Shown here: positions 12,806 to 24,150 of the stretch, in pieces | Position numbering within the stretch: the stretch's first letter is position 1 | Layout: each line of letters starts with the position of its first letter | Source of the DNA: Psoroptes ovis | Lineage: Eukaryota; Arthropoda; Arachnida; Sarcoptiformes; Psoroptidae | Assembly (NCBI GenBank): GCA_002943765.1 | Contig: PQWQ01000003.1 | Coordinates: forward strand, 744,001-808,000 | Direction: 5' to 3' | Length of the DNA: 64,000 bases | The notes under the pieces: generated by a model | What the model was told of the DNA's origin: nothing | Seen by the model: only the letters and a program-made list of their open reading frames with translations | Databases searched by the model: none | Position numbers and translations under genes: made by a program

Positions 12806-14094
12806 TCAATCGACATTAATTTTTCGTGGTTGATGTGGACGTTTCACACGTGAAAATGGTCCAATTTTTGGATCAAATATATAACGATAAATAACATATG
12901 CCCATGAACTATGTGAATGTAATGAATCGTAATATTCGGGTGCAATTTTTTTCACTTCTGGCAACAATGAACCAGGTATTGATGGAAAATCATGATGTTC
13001 AACATGATAACCAACATTGAATGACAGCCAATTCAATGGTCCATAATATGAACATGTTTCAGGTATGAGCATCATTCCATTGTATGAATAAACACCATTT
13101 ATGAATTCACATTTAGATAATTCATCATCAGTCGTTATTTCGTTTGCATTTTTTAATTGTTTCATTGATTTAGCTTTTTCAATTAAATCTTTACGATTAA
13201 CATCAAACATAATATAATGTTCGGATATAAAATGACCGGCAATCGGATGCAAGCCCATTGCTACTAATGATGACAATATAAGATAGAGAACCATGCGCCA
13301 ACCAAGTGTTTGAGCAATAATATAATCAAATATTAATTGTACAACTAAATTAATGAATTCAAATGAAGTCGGTGGCAATGGAAATAAAAATAATGGCCGA
13401 AATCCATAAAATGCTGGCTGTAATAATACCCAAAAAAATTTTCTCAATGTCGTTGTGAATACTTTTGTTTCGAACGGTGATGGAATGTCGGTATCGAATA
13501 CATCATCACCTTGATAACGATGATGTAGCAGATGATATTTTTTAAACGTAATACTCATCGGGAAACCAATTGGTAAATTAGCGAATAGACCAAATAATTT
13601 ATTATATAATGGCTTATTTGGGCCAAATGCTTGATTATGTGATATTTCATGCACAGCTAATGTTAATGAATGATTGAGAACGCCAGTAACACAATATCCC
13701 ATGACTATGAATAACCAAATTGAATTAAAATGACTCAAAATATAAATTGTTAATATTTGAAACAATACGATGCCGGTAACGACCCATTTGAAACGCCGAT
13801 CAGTAATCATTAGCTTTTTTATTTGTGGATATTTTTGCAATATTAATTTTCTACGAGTTGCATGTGGTTCATCTTTCATTTTTTCATGGTCAAATTTTCA
13901 AATTAATCCATCATGATCAATCAATTTGTCAAGTCGCACGCCGGCATGAACAAACAATAAATGAACATATGAATATGCAAAGGAAGAAATAATCAATTAA
14001 AATCATTGACCAAAATAAATAAATAGGATTTTTGACCAACAAACTTACCAGTGTATGACCATTCAAAATCAGATCGTGAAATATGACTACCCAT
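12806..14094 (-). CDS. DEGS1: Sphingolipid delta4-desaturase (DEGS1 / infertile crescent)
   Basis: ER membrane desaturase that converts dihydroceramide to ceramide. Exon 1 (14094-14049) encodes MGSHISRSDFEWSYT, the family's conserved start. Exon 2 is 13872-12806, after a 176-nt intron (ACTG|GTAAGT to ATGAAAG). The product is 370 aa against ~320 in vertebrates. The three di-iron histidine boxes are present: HEISH at 90-94, HLLHH at 129-133 and HVEHH at 305-309. The hydrophobic segments and the FRPLF, GLHPI.GHF and SYYGPLN blocks match the family. The extra length is mostly a Lys/Asp/Glu-rich insertion of roughly 40-50 residues (about 238-286) between the EHY motif and SYYGPLN. An ATG at 13879 lies in the intron/exon-2 junction and would miss the conserved N terminus, so the upstream start is preferred. 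Confidence 0.94.
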
Positions 14095-16196
14095 TTTAGG
14101 TTTTTCAAGGTTATCAAATAACAGTAATAATAATAATATAATTCGACAATAATAATAACCAGAATCTCACTAAATATTTCAAGATTTTAATGAATTAATA
14201 ATGGAAAATTTCTAATTGTTCGTCAATCAAAGATAATGATAATAAGAGATGAGCATTCAAATGAAATATTTTGTTTGTTTGCTTGCTTATTTGTTCGATG
14301 AATCAATATATTTGGAAAATACGTAAATTTTGAATTGGATTCAATATTAATAAGATTTTAATCAATAAGATTTTCAATCTGAAAAAATGAAAAACAACAA
14401 ATAATTGAATGAAAATTATCACAATTCATAAGATTTAGTTTCACTGTTGTTGTTTAAGATGGTTTATATTATCATTAATTCATCAATTCATTGATGAATT
14501 AATACCGAGAAATACCGAAAAAAAATATCGAAAATATTCGCACTGTCTTTGGTTCTTACTATGCTTCCATCAAAAGCTGAATTGGATTTAATCCAACAAA
14601 AAATTATTTAGAGTTTTTTGCAAAGCAAAAAATAAGTAAAAAAAATAATACAGAAATAATTAACATAAATTAAGAGATGATGATGATGATATGCACAGTC
14701 AGTGAAATAATAATAATAATAATAAACACCAAACAAAAAAATATGCATTAAAACACATTGAGAAATACTGATGAAATACACACACACACACTCAAACGGC
14801 AGTAACTAAAAAATAAAATATAATTGAAACTTGAAGCATGTATGTTTTGTGTGATTTCATTTTATTTTATTTTTTATTTTTTTGTTTCTCTGCATTCTCT
14901 GTGCTACATGTAAAATGGTCGTTTTTATTTAATGATTGATTGAAATTGAAATTGTAACCAAAGTGTACGTGTGTGTGTGTGTCTGCGTAAGTGCTTGTTC
15001 AAATTCAAGAGGTAAATATGAAATATTAGATTTCAAAAATAGAAAATTTATGAATAAATGAATCGATTGATGGCTGGCTAAATGGCTGAATGAATGGTAA
15101 ATTATTCAATCATTTTTCACAAAAAGAGTGGTGAAAAAAATGAAATAACCATCATAACAGTGGAAAATAATGATTTTGCGCCCAACTATTATAATTCGTA
15201 GATGAATTATATATCGCCCGTAACAACAACGCCAGCAACATTTGGAAACACCAAAGAAACATTCGAATTGAAAATTGAAGAATTCAATTTCAAAGCTATA
15301 CTTACACTTGAACATTTCAAATTCAAATACACATACACACACGAAGTAAATCAATGTATTTTCTATGGAAATTTAAATTTTGGAAATTATTTTCATCGAT
15401 CAATTAATTAATTATTTGGTGAATAGGAACTTTAAAAATTTGATCGACAATTTGATTGGGCGAAAATTGACTTTCAAAAAAAAAAAAAAATCATTTTCCA
15501 TTTAAATTTATCTAAAAAAACAATCGTTTTCGTTTTGTTGCGACAAATATTTAAAAAATATTTATGAAAATATTAGGTTGTCCCATAAGTTCTTGCTGTT
15601 TTTTTAAATTTTTTTTCATTCGAAAAACAGCAAGAACTTATGGGACAACCTAATATTTTCATATATTTTTTTTTTATTAAATATTTTATCATTGAAAAAT
15701 TTTTAAAAAATTTTATCTGCCATTATTTTTCCATCTCAAAATTGTTACAATTCATTATTTATTTCTTTTTATTGCAATTTGAATAGAAATTTTTTTGTTT
15801 GACATTTTTTTTTCTCTCTCTCTCTCTCTCTCATATAACCATTATCGATTTTTGGCAAATAATATTAACAAAATTTATGATCTTCATCTTTTTTTTATTA
15901 TTTTTGCTAAATGTGATAAGCAGATATGATTATTTATTATTTCATTTGTTTGTTGTTGGTCATGGTTTTTTTTGCGTTTGTCTCTCGCTAATAATTTTGA
16001 TGGCTTTTTTTTCATTACAAATAATTATATAATAATAAAAATTAGAAAAATGATATATAGGCACATTTTTTTTTTGCTGGATAATTTGTATTGATGGATG
16101 TTCCTTTTTTTAAAAAAATGATGAAAAAATGAATCATTTTTCCCCGTTATGAAAAAAGATTGTTATGATAAAATAATTTTTATAATTTTGAATTTA
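14095..16196. other. Intergenic region between DEGS1 and STT3B
   Basis: Contains AT-rich DNA, CA/TG tracts (about 14780 and 14970), a TC dinucleotide repeat (15813-15832) and the hairpin element at 15563-15663. No coding exon could be supported. The right end is the likely STT3B 3' UTR. Confidence 0.55.
15563..15663. mobile_element. Perfect hairpin: palindromic mariner-like miniature element, copy D
   Basis: Arms 15563-15603 and 15623-15663 are exact reverse complements (41 nt each) around a 19-nt T-rich loop. Inside them, 15573-15653 is an 81-bp unit with TTAGGTTGTCCCATAAGTTC at both ends. Pairing continues 10 bases beyond the TTAGG ends. It belongs to a second subfamily (GTTCTTGC core) shared with copy G, not the GTTCATTCCGC type of copies A-C. 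Confidence 0.85.
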
Positions 16197-19008
16197 TCAT
16201 TGAGATTTTGAAAATAATGATAAACGTTTGCCACGATTTACCGATGGTTTAGTCTTAATTGTACCTTTCTTTCTCCTTGAATTTTTCTTTGTCATAAATC
16301 CGAATGGTTTAATTTTTCGTTGTGAATATGGTAATTTTTGACGATTTGATGGTTTTTTTACACGATATATTCGCACTAACCAATGTTCGGTTGTATATGC
16401 TTCTTCTAAATGTTCAAGTTTAATGTTTTTATTACCGATTTCTGTTTGTCTTGTACGATCATAGCCATGTGGTGTACGGAAATCAGTCTATTTTTAGACA
16501 ATAAAAGTATTTTAAAACTAATAATCAATAGCAATCAAAGATATGACGCACCTGTAATTCACCGAATCGGTAGTAACTTAATTTATACATCAAACAATTG
16601 AGCAGTGTTGGTGAACCGCCAGCATCGACACGAAATTCACCACGATCAGTGAAATAATCACTTTCACGGATTTCATTTGGGTGTTCACCTTCAGCGATAC
16701 GCACCATCCATAAAAATTTATTGATATCATCACCAGAATAACCAATAACACCACCAAATATAACTAAAACATAATCCACATCTAATGCTTTCATTATTTC
16801 ATAAGCAGCACTCTCATTAGATGACATTGCTTTGCCAACCAAAGCAATATGACTATTATTCCAAGTATTATTATCGACTAATGTGGTACGATTTGCCATA
16901 CCGGCTATTTGGTACCCATAATCCCACCATGACATTACACGCGCATCATCATCAGTATTTTGTGAAAGCCAATAATATGCTTCACGGAAATCATCCAAAA
17001 TAACACGAGATCTGAAAATTGAAAAAAGTTATTATCGAAGACAAAATGATTGACAATAACAAGGAATGCATACCCATCGCCTCCATAACTGGCTAATACA
17101 ATGCTAGGACTAGAATAAGCATTACTAGTGACCCAAGTACAATGAACAACAAATAGCATCAACAACATAATCAGCAATACTGATGCTATCGTCCGAAGAT
17201 TAGCACTTAATGAATCTGCTTCTTTCGGTTCTGTTCGAACCTTTCTTACTTTTCCAGCTTGAACACTTTTTTGTCCATTCTTTTGTTCATCGTCGATTTG
17301 TTGCTGCTTAGAAGATTTGGGCGATAATGCTTGGCTGCTACCAGTAGCAAGACTATTTGATGGTTTTTCTTTTTCTTTATCCATTAAACAACCAGAAAAA
17401 CATTCAGAAAATGCGATAGCACTAAGAACACATACAACCGGTGTAAATGTTAGCATTAAACGCACCATAACTCCAGCAAAATATGAAGCAGTGATTGCAT
17501 ATAAGGTGACTAATTAATGACAATGGAAAAAAGCATAGATGAATTGCAACAAATATTATTTTGATTAAACAAGTACTTACTGAAGACGCGTTCATCATTG
17601 ACTTCACGTATACAATACCATAGACCAGCAGGAAATGCTGTCACTAAAACGTGTAAATCGAAGAAAAATGAAAACCAAGTCGTTGGTTGATGTTCAGAAA
17701 CAGATGCAATAATTGGAATATGTATTTTCGCATAACCGGTGTCCCACAATGAATAAAAACGACCACTCCATGGTGCAATATAACCAGCATATGTTAATGC
17801 AACAACACTCATGAATACAAAACCAGCAAAACCAATAATTGCTGTTATGAAAAATGTTTTCAATTGAGATTTTGATACAAATCTTTGTAGATATTTGAGG
17901 AATGCATATGCTTGTAGTAATGCGAATACACCGGCTGATGCCATGTGTTCGCTTGTACGGACAGGTTGAAATCCAACAAATGGGATTTGCATTGAGAATA
18001 AAAGACCCAAAATAAAGAATACACTGTAACCTGTGGGATGATTAATTACATAGTTAGTTATTTGTGAAACTATTTTGAAACTTATCAATGATACATACCA
18101 ACATAAATACGATTAGAAAATCGGCCCATCAATAATAGGAAAAATACGTGTAATGGAATTAAATTTATAATAAATACATAGCCGCCCCATGCTGATACCA
18201 TGTACAGATATGATAATGCTGTTAACGTTGCCCAAAAAACCGATCCAGTTTTCACCGTTTTAACCCATAAATAATATGTGAACATCAATGCGAATATGGC
18301 TATTCCTTCATTATCGTAACTACCGGCAACAGAACGTGATATATAACCAGGAACTAATTTGGGTTTGAAAAAAATATTGAAATTTAAGTCTAAATAATCA
18401 CAGAAAAAACGAACCGATTGCAATGAAACAAGCAGCAAATAAGCCGGCAGATTCATTCCATAATTCTTTGGTCAATAAATATGTTGCGATAGCTGTAAGA
18501 CCTGAGAAAACCGGTGCAAGAAATACACAAATATCTCGAATATGTATGGGAATGTGCAAAGTGTCCAGTATATAATGTATTAGACCAGATGTTAACATGA
18601 GACCTGGATAAACAGTGCCACCAACAATACGGCCGAGAGGATACCAAGCTCTCTCATCAAACCAATTTAAAAAATTATAAAATCCATGTTTTACCATGTA
18701 ATGTGTGGCACGGTAATTGAACCTTTAAAACAATTAATGAATTATGATTATTAAAATTAATACACTAAAAAAATCACATACCATGGATCGAATTCATGAA
18801 TGATACTTTCAAAACGTATCACAGCAAATAAACGTGAACAAAAACCGGCTAACCATGCTAAACCTAATACGGTTACTTGTAATAATAATAATCGACTCTG
18901 TGTACCACCATTTGGTTGTTGTTGTTGTTGTTTATGATTAGTAATTTGTTGATCATTCGAAATCATTGTCGATTTCGATGATGATGATGATTTATTATCA
19001 TTTACCAT
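16197..19008 (-). CDS. STT3B: Oligosaccharyltransferase catalytic subunit STT3B
   Basis: ER multi-pass enzyme that transfers the lipid-linked glycan to Asn in N-X-S/T sequons. Seven exons join in frame: 19008-18782, 18722-18415, 18353-18099, 18030-17581, 17509-17074, 17011-16552 and 16487-16197. The product is 808 aa (human STT3B is ~826). All introns are GT-AG; the exon 2 donor is the weak GTTCGT. The first ATG is at 19008. The N-terminal catalytic Asp lies in EFDPW near 74, SVSE of external loop 5 at 373-376, and WWDYG at 587-591. The tandem sequon NNTWNNS follows. B-type character shows in QIPFVGFQP, IAPWSGRF and the long basic C-terminal tail (KKNSRRKKG), which STT3A lacks. A Lys/Ser/Gln-rich luminal insertion near 445-495 fills the variable loop. 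Confidence 0.96.
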
Positions 19009-19783
19009 CAAGAATTTTTTTTGATTTAATTAATTAATTAACAAAGTAATGAATTGGAAAACAAATATTCATTCAAATAATCAAATTTCAAAATCAAAAT
19101 TTTACAACTTGACAGTTGTCGTGTAGTCGTTTTTCGTTGTGTTTTGAATTTTAAATAAAACACAATTCTTATTCATTCATAAATTTGTTGAATATTTAAA
19201 CCAACTCATCAATTATTGAATAAATAAAAATAAAACCGAAAAAAAATGAACTAAAAATTTACCGCATGCGAAAGTGAAATATAAGCCAAAAAAAAAAAAT
19301 GAAAACTCGCCGCTGCTTGTCGTGTTTGGAAGTAGCCGAAAAATACACGCACACATGCACACTGTCAACGATGACGTCTGCATTCGATAAAAAGAATTTT
19401 TTTTTTTTTTTTTTGGAAAATTCTAAAAATTCTTACGGCGCCATCTTGGTAAAAATTCTGGAAGTTTTGTTGTATTTTTTGCCATCAGATGGCGGTATTT
19501 TGCGTAGAATTCAAAATTTTTGAAAATTTTGAGATTGAAAATTTGATTTTCATCTTTCTCAGGGTCCATGGTTTCCAACAGTATTTGTGCCGATAATCTC
19601 TATTGATCACATGATAAGATGATGATACATAATTTAGAAACATTTTCAAGTGGTTTTTATCGATATTTGAGCTCATATATGCGCAGCAATTGCAATTAGA
19701 TTCAATTATTTTGTTTTCAAAGTCAATTTCAAATTAATTAAAATTGAATAATCAACGACGATTTGAAAAAACAAAAAAACAAA
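19009..19783. promoter_or_regulatory. Shared 5' region between STT3B and the secreted peptide gene
   Basis: A 775-bp divergent gap. It carries two GATGGCG-type sites: GGCGCCATCTTGG at 19437-19449, whose reverse complement resembles the YY1 core AAGATGGC, and GCCATCAGATGGCGG at 19481-19495, a 6-bp palindrome around one base. Promoter function is inferred from position only. Confidence 0.4.
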
Positions 19784-19996
19784 ATGAAAATTTTCAACAT
19801 TTTATTCGCTCTATTTGTAATCATTGCCATGGTCAATGGTGAAATGCATCGATTCTGTGGTGATCATGGTGATTGTAAACATGTTGATAAAAATAATCCA
19901 GAAGAATGTTGCGTTCGTGGACCATTGAATGGTTATCATGAATGTATGGATAATCCAAATCCCGGTTCGAAATGTCCACCGTTGCCAACGTTTTGA
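19784..19996 (+). CDS. Small secreted six-cysteine peptide, 70 aa
   Basis: The ATG at 19784 opens a 70-codon single-exon frame. Residues 1-19 form a classic signal peptide (MKIF then a Leu/Phe/Ile/Val core ending in VNG), so the mature chain is about 51 aa. Six cysteines are spaced C-x5-C-x10-CC-x10-C-x9-C, the C-C-CC-C-C order of inhibitor-cystine-knot and related disulfide-rich peptides. The C terminus is Pro-rich. A polyadenylation signal AATAAA lies at 20068-20073. I do not recognise a named family. The fold is inferred from cysteine order; the role (defence, signalling, secretion onto host or food) cannot be told from sequence. It has no gene duplicate in the window. Confidence 0.75.
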   Translation: MKIFNILFALFVIIAMVNGEMHRFCGDHGDCKHVDKNNPEECCVRGPLNGYHECMDNPNPGSKCPPLPTF

Positions 19997-20203
19997 ATTG
20001 CAGTAAGAAACATTTCAAATTAATGGTATTAATTGATTTAATAAACTAAGAACATATGTTTTTTCATAAATAAAATTTTTCAAAAAAATAATAATTCATT
20101 TTATTTGATCAATAATTTTTGATTTAAATATTTGAAAAAATTAAATATACATAGATATGTGGACTAGTTATTTGTTGTTTTATCATTATTTGATTTCAAA
20201 TAA

Positions 20204-21796
20204 TTAATTAATAATATTAAAAATTAATGCAAATATAATACATGCTGTATAGACACCTAATGCCATCCACCATAGTAATTGTTCATGTAATTTTTGTTCA
20301 AAATTTTTCAACACCAATAAACCAATAGTCAATCCGGCTAATGCACCAGCTAAATGTGCAACATATGATATCGATGAAGACGATGATGATGATGATAATT
20401 GATTCAGATTCATTATCGACATTGTTGGTGATGATGATGATGATGTTGGTGGTAATAAATAACGATTATAAATAGCAATACTGATATCGATAGTGGCGAT
20501 TAAAAATACACCCAGCACACGTAATAAACCTAATTCTAAATGATCATAATTTAATAATACATTTGATAAATGAGCTGCTAATAGAGCATAAACACCACCA
20601 GATGCACCAATTAATAAACAATTAGGATCAAAAATTGATGTTGCTAATGAACCGGCTAAAATACCGGACATATAAATGGTACCGATCCGTATTGAACCAT
20701 GTACCATTTCCAAGGGTAAACCAATTAATAATTGAATGATAATATTGAATAATAAATGTAACCAATTTGCATGTAAAATCATGTACAAGAAAAATCTCCA
20801 TATTTCATTTTTTTTATCTGGACGATATATGAATAATGAATCGATTGGTATTTTTGATCTTGACATACTGATATTATCATTATTATCATCGGTGTTTTGT
20901 TGATTAATCAATGAATAATAGGTAAAAAATAATATTTCAATTACGGTGATTGACAGAATGAATAATGGTGGTGGCATACACGTATACATATCGGCATAAT
21001 ATTTTCTATCACGTTCATCATTTAGGAAATTTTTCCCAATTGTTCGTTTCATTTTATTGAATAATAAATGTTTTTTATTCGAAGTTTGCATCGATGATTG
21101 TCTTTGATGATGATAATTAAAATTTTGATTATTAGGATGATAATGAAATATTGTATTATTATTATTATTATTGACTACGGCTGTTGCTGGTGATATTGAA
21201 GATTTCGGTGTGGTTACTGCTGCTGTAGCTGTCGTTGTTTCATTTCCAATCGTTATTGGTGACATGATTGAATGTAAATTAGTTGAAGTTGATGGCTGTA
21301 AATAATTGTTACCACTTGTTGCTGTTGTTGTTGTTGTTACGATCATCGGTATTTGATTATTTTGATTATTAACAATATTTGAATATAAATTATTTGAATA
21401 ATTTGAAGAAAATTGTTGATGAGGTTGTGATGATGATGATTGTAAATTTTCAATATTAATCATTTGAGTATTATTATTAGTAGTATTGATAGTAGATTGA
21501 TGATTAATGACTTGTTGTTTTGGTGGTTGTTGTTGTTGATTATAATTATGAATATTTCTTTTATTTTTACAATTCATCATTTGTCTATGACGATTAATAA
21601 TATCTTCATGATAATTATGTTGACGATAATAATCGTTATTTGTAAAATATGTATCATAAAATTTATTATGATTATTATAATCATTTATATTCATAAATAT
21701 TTGACCAGTTTTTGATAATGATGATGATGCACCACCACCACCACCAGCTGATGATGATGATGATGATGTTCCAACAATTGTTGCCGTTGTGGACAT
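20204..21796 (-). CDS. rho: Rhomboid-family intramembrane serine protease (rhomboid-1/RHBDL-like)
   Basis: Single exon, 530 aa from the first ATG at 21796. The first ~280 residues are disordered and full of Ser, Asn, Gln, Gly and Thr runs. The C-terminal half is a rhomboid domain: YRPDKKNEIWRFF, HANWLHLLFN (oxyanion-site His and Asn), the HGSIRIG loop, catalytic GASGG with Ser399, and catalytic His481 in AHLAGALAG. The last helix contains LIWWLALG-like LLWWMALG. These blocks track Drosophila Rhomboid-1, which cleaves EGF-receptor ligands such as Spitz in the secretory pathway. A Ser-rich insertion of about 30 residues sits in the loop before the His helix. It lies at the end of a large gene-free region, as expected for a developmental gene with distal enhancers. 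AATAAA on the minus strand lies at 20100-20105. Confidence 0.92.
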   Translation of the reverse strand: MSTTATIVGTSSSSSSAGGGGGASSSLSKTGQIFMNINDYNNHNKFYDTYFTNNDYYRQHNYHEDIINRHRQMMNCKNKRNIHNYNQQQQPPKQQVINHQSTINTTNNNTQMINIENLQSSSSQPHQQFSSNYSNNLYSNIVNNQNNQIPMIVTTTTTATSGNNYLQPSTSTNLHSIMSPITIGNETTTATAAVTTPKSSISPATAVVNNNNNNTIFHYHPNNQNFNYHHQRQSSMQTSNKKHLLFNKMKRTIGKNFLNDERDRKYYADMYTCMPPPLFILSITVIEILFFTYYSLINQQNTDDNNDNISMSRSKIPIDSLFIYRPDKKNEIWRFFLYMILHANWLHLLFNIIIQLLIGLPLEMVHGSIRIGTIYMSGILAGSLATSIFDPNCLLIGASGGVYALLAAHLSNVLLNYDHLELGLLRVLGVFLIATIDISIAIYNRYLLPPTSSSSSPTMSIMNLNQLSSSSSSSSISYVAHLAGALAGLTIGLLVLKNFEQKLHEQLLWWMALGVYTACIIFALIFNIIN

Positions 21797-24075
21797 TTTG
21801 AATTGTTGAAATTTTCTTGGAAAATATTGTAAAATTTCACTAAAATTTTTTCTTTGATTTATCTTTTGAAAAAAAATGAGATTGGAAATAGAAAAGATTT
21901 GGAGAAAAAACAATTAATTTCTATGAACAATAATCAAAACAATATGAATCAAAATGGAACAATCTTTGTCATTTGGAAATAGAAATGCTTGAAGATAATC
22001 ATCATTATGGTCTATTCATAATGATTATTTACAATAATTACTATTTAGAAATGAATAAATAATAATTAAAACTGAAAAAACATTATGATCATCATCAAGT
22101 GTGAATAATTTAAATTATTCTCTTTTTTGACTTCCAGAAAGTAAAATATATTCAAATATTCAAAAGTGGTAAATAAGAATGAATAAATCCACAATTCAGT
22201 GATCATTTTGAAAATATAAATTAAAACACAATCAACAGAAATATACCTAGAGAAAACCAGATTGACTACAATAATCTCTTCTTTTCTCTTCGGGTATATT
22301 TTCGGTTAATGATCATTCAAAAAAAATAAATGAAAATAGATAAATGAAATTAATGATAATTTCGTTTCGTTTCAATGATCAATTTTTTTTTTTTTTTTTT
22401 GAAGAAAATGAATTATTTTCAATTTTTCAAATGTGATTTACAAGTGAAGAATCCATAAGAATAATAATGATCGATAGATAGAAAAACACTTGAAAATCAT
22501 CAATGTTCATCATCATAATGATCATTGATTGATTGATTGAATCAAGAGTGAATTTTGAATCATCAATTATTGATGAAAACACAGATTTAAATTCAATTGC
22601 TTTCAATTCTATGCCAATTCAGGCTTTTTTCAACAATTTTACCAGATCGCAAATCAAATTTCATTCAGTTTAGAATTCAAAAATATGATTCAGGATTTCA
22701 ATTGTTTTAGATTTTTACTTAGTGAAATAATCGAAATCCATTTTCGTCTCTCTAAGTTTCACTCAAACCATTTAATGTCTGATAATAGATTTGCTACGAG
22801 ATTGTACAAGATCCTATTTCTAAACACATTATGTTTTTGACTTGTTTACTGTTTTTGTAAAAGATTATATGCAATTATAATAATCATTTAAATCATAATA
22901 AATAATAACAATCAAAATAACGACGATAATAATGATGATAATACCATAATCATCATCATCATTATTATCAGTCAAGTAAATATACCAACTAAAAAACAAT
23001 TCAACGATTCAATTGAAAACAGTTAAAAGAAAAGAAGAAATAGTAAAATAATAATGATAATCAATTATCTTACGAAATGGGGTGTGTGTGTGTTTAAGTG
23101 TTTAGCTTACGGGTGTATACGGGTGTTTCGGCTGTGGTAAATACCTATTTTAAATTCCTAAAATTTAAAAAATTCTAAATTTTTTTTTTCAAAGAACTTT
23201 TCAAAGATAATTTAGTTATCATCTCATTACATTATGATCATAGCATCAAATGATGATGACAGCAACATCATTGAATAATTTGATGTTGTAAAACATCGTA
23301 AAAAACACCTCGAAAAACACTGAAAAATCAAAAACAATACCGGATTTCAAGATTGAAATTATGGAAAAAATATTTCTGGAAAATAATTGAAAATCATTTT
23401 TTGAAACCAAACCTTAATTTTTTGAAAAACAATTTACATTGAACACTGAGCACACAGTAGAGCCGCACCGAGCAGTTACCAGGATATTATATCATTTCAG
23501 GATACATTCGAGATTTGAAATTATTTTCAAAAATGATTTCAAATGTGCGTTATGGCCATAATATGGTCATACTTTTGATTGAATTCACTGAATGACTGCC
23601 ACCAGTGAATGATGATGATGATGATGATATAAATATCTTTGAAAATTGGATTTTTTCGCTTTTGCCTGTGATTCTACTTATTATTATTCTTTCAATGAGA
23701 TTTTGATGAATCAAAGAAATGAAAATAATAAATTTTCAAAATTTCTTCATTTGAAGATAAATGTCTTGAAATAATAATATAAAAGATTCAAATGAATTCA
23801 ATTCAAGTAAGATGCGGAGGTGGCATAATATATAAATCTAAATTTCTTTATTTTTGGGTAAATGAATTTTTTTTCCTTCATCATCATCATACGTTTGACA
23901 AATGATTTGATTTTGATGATAAATTTTTCCCCCTCTATTTCATGATATACTTTTAAGTAGGCAGATTATGTGTAATAATAATTCATTTCAAATGAATCTG
24001 GTAATGAATTAACCTGAAAATTCGCCTGGAAATTTACCTGAAAAATTGTTTATTTCTTTTGTAAAATTATTTTTG

Positions 24076-24150
24076 TTGTTCGGAAAGTTCTGGCCGATTT
24101 TCATGACCAACTCTATTGTTAAAGCGAAATGAACTTTTCGGACAATCTAA
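24076..24150 (-). mobile_element. Mariner-like miniature element, copy E (reverse orientation)
   Basis: Reads TTGTTCGGAAAGTTCTGGCC ... CTTTTCGGACAATCTAA, the reverse complement of the A-C type, including the core GCCGATTTTCATGACCAACTCTATT in inverted form. Ends are slightly decayed (CAATCTAA instead of CAACCTAA). Confidence 0.75.

Noticed and set aside
13879..13879. ATG at 13879 as the DEGS1 start
   Set aside because: The upstream exon at 14094-14049 gives the conserved family N terminus and splices in frame to this exon.
16197..19008. STT3A instead of STT3B
   Set aside because: The IPFVGFQP and PWSGRFYSLWDTGY blocks and the basic C-terminal tail fit STT3B; STT3A ends much earlier.
19299..19523. 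74-codon plus-strand frame between STT3B and the secreted peptide
   Set aside because: It is low-complexity with a poly-Phe run from a T tract and lies in the probable bidirectional promoter.
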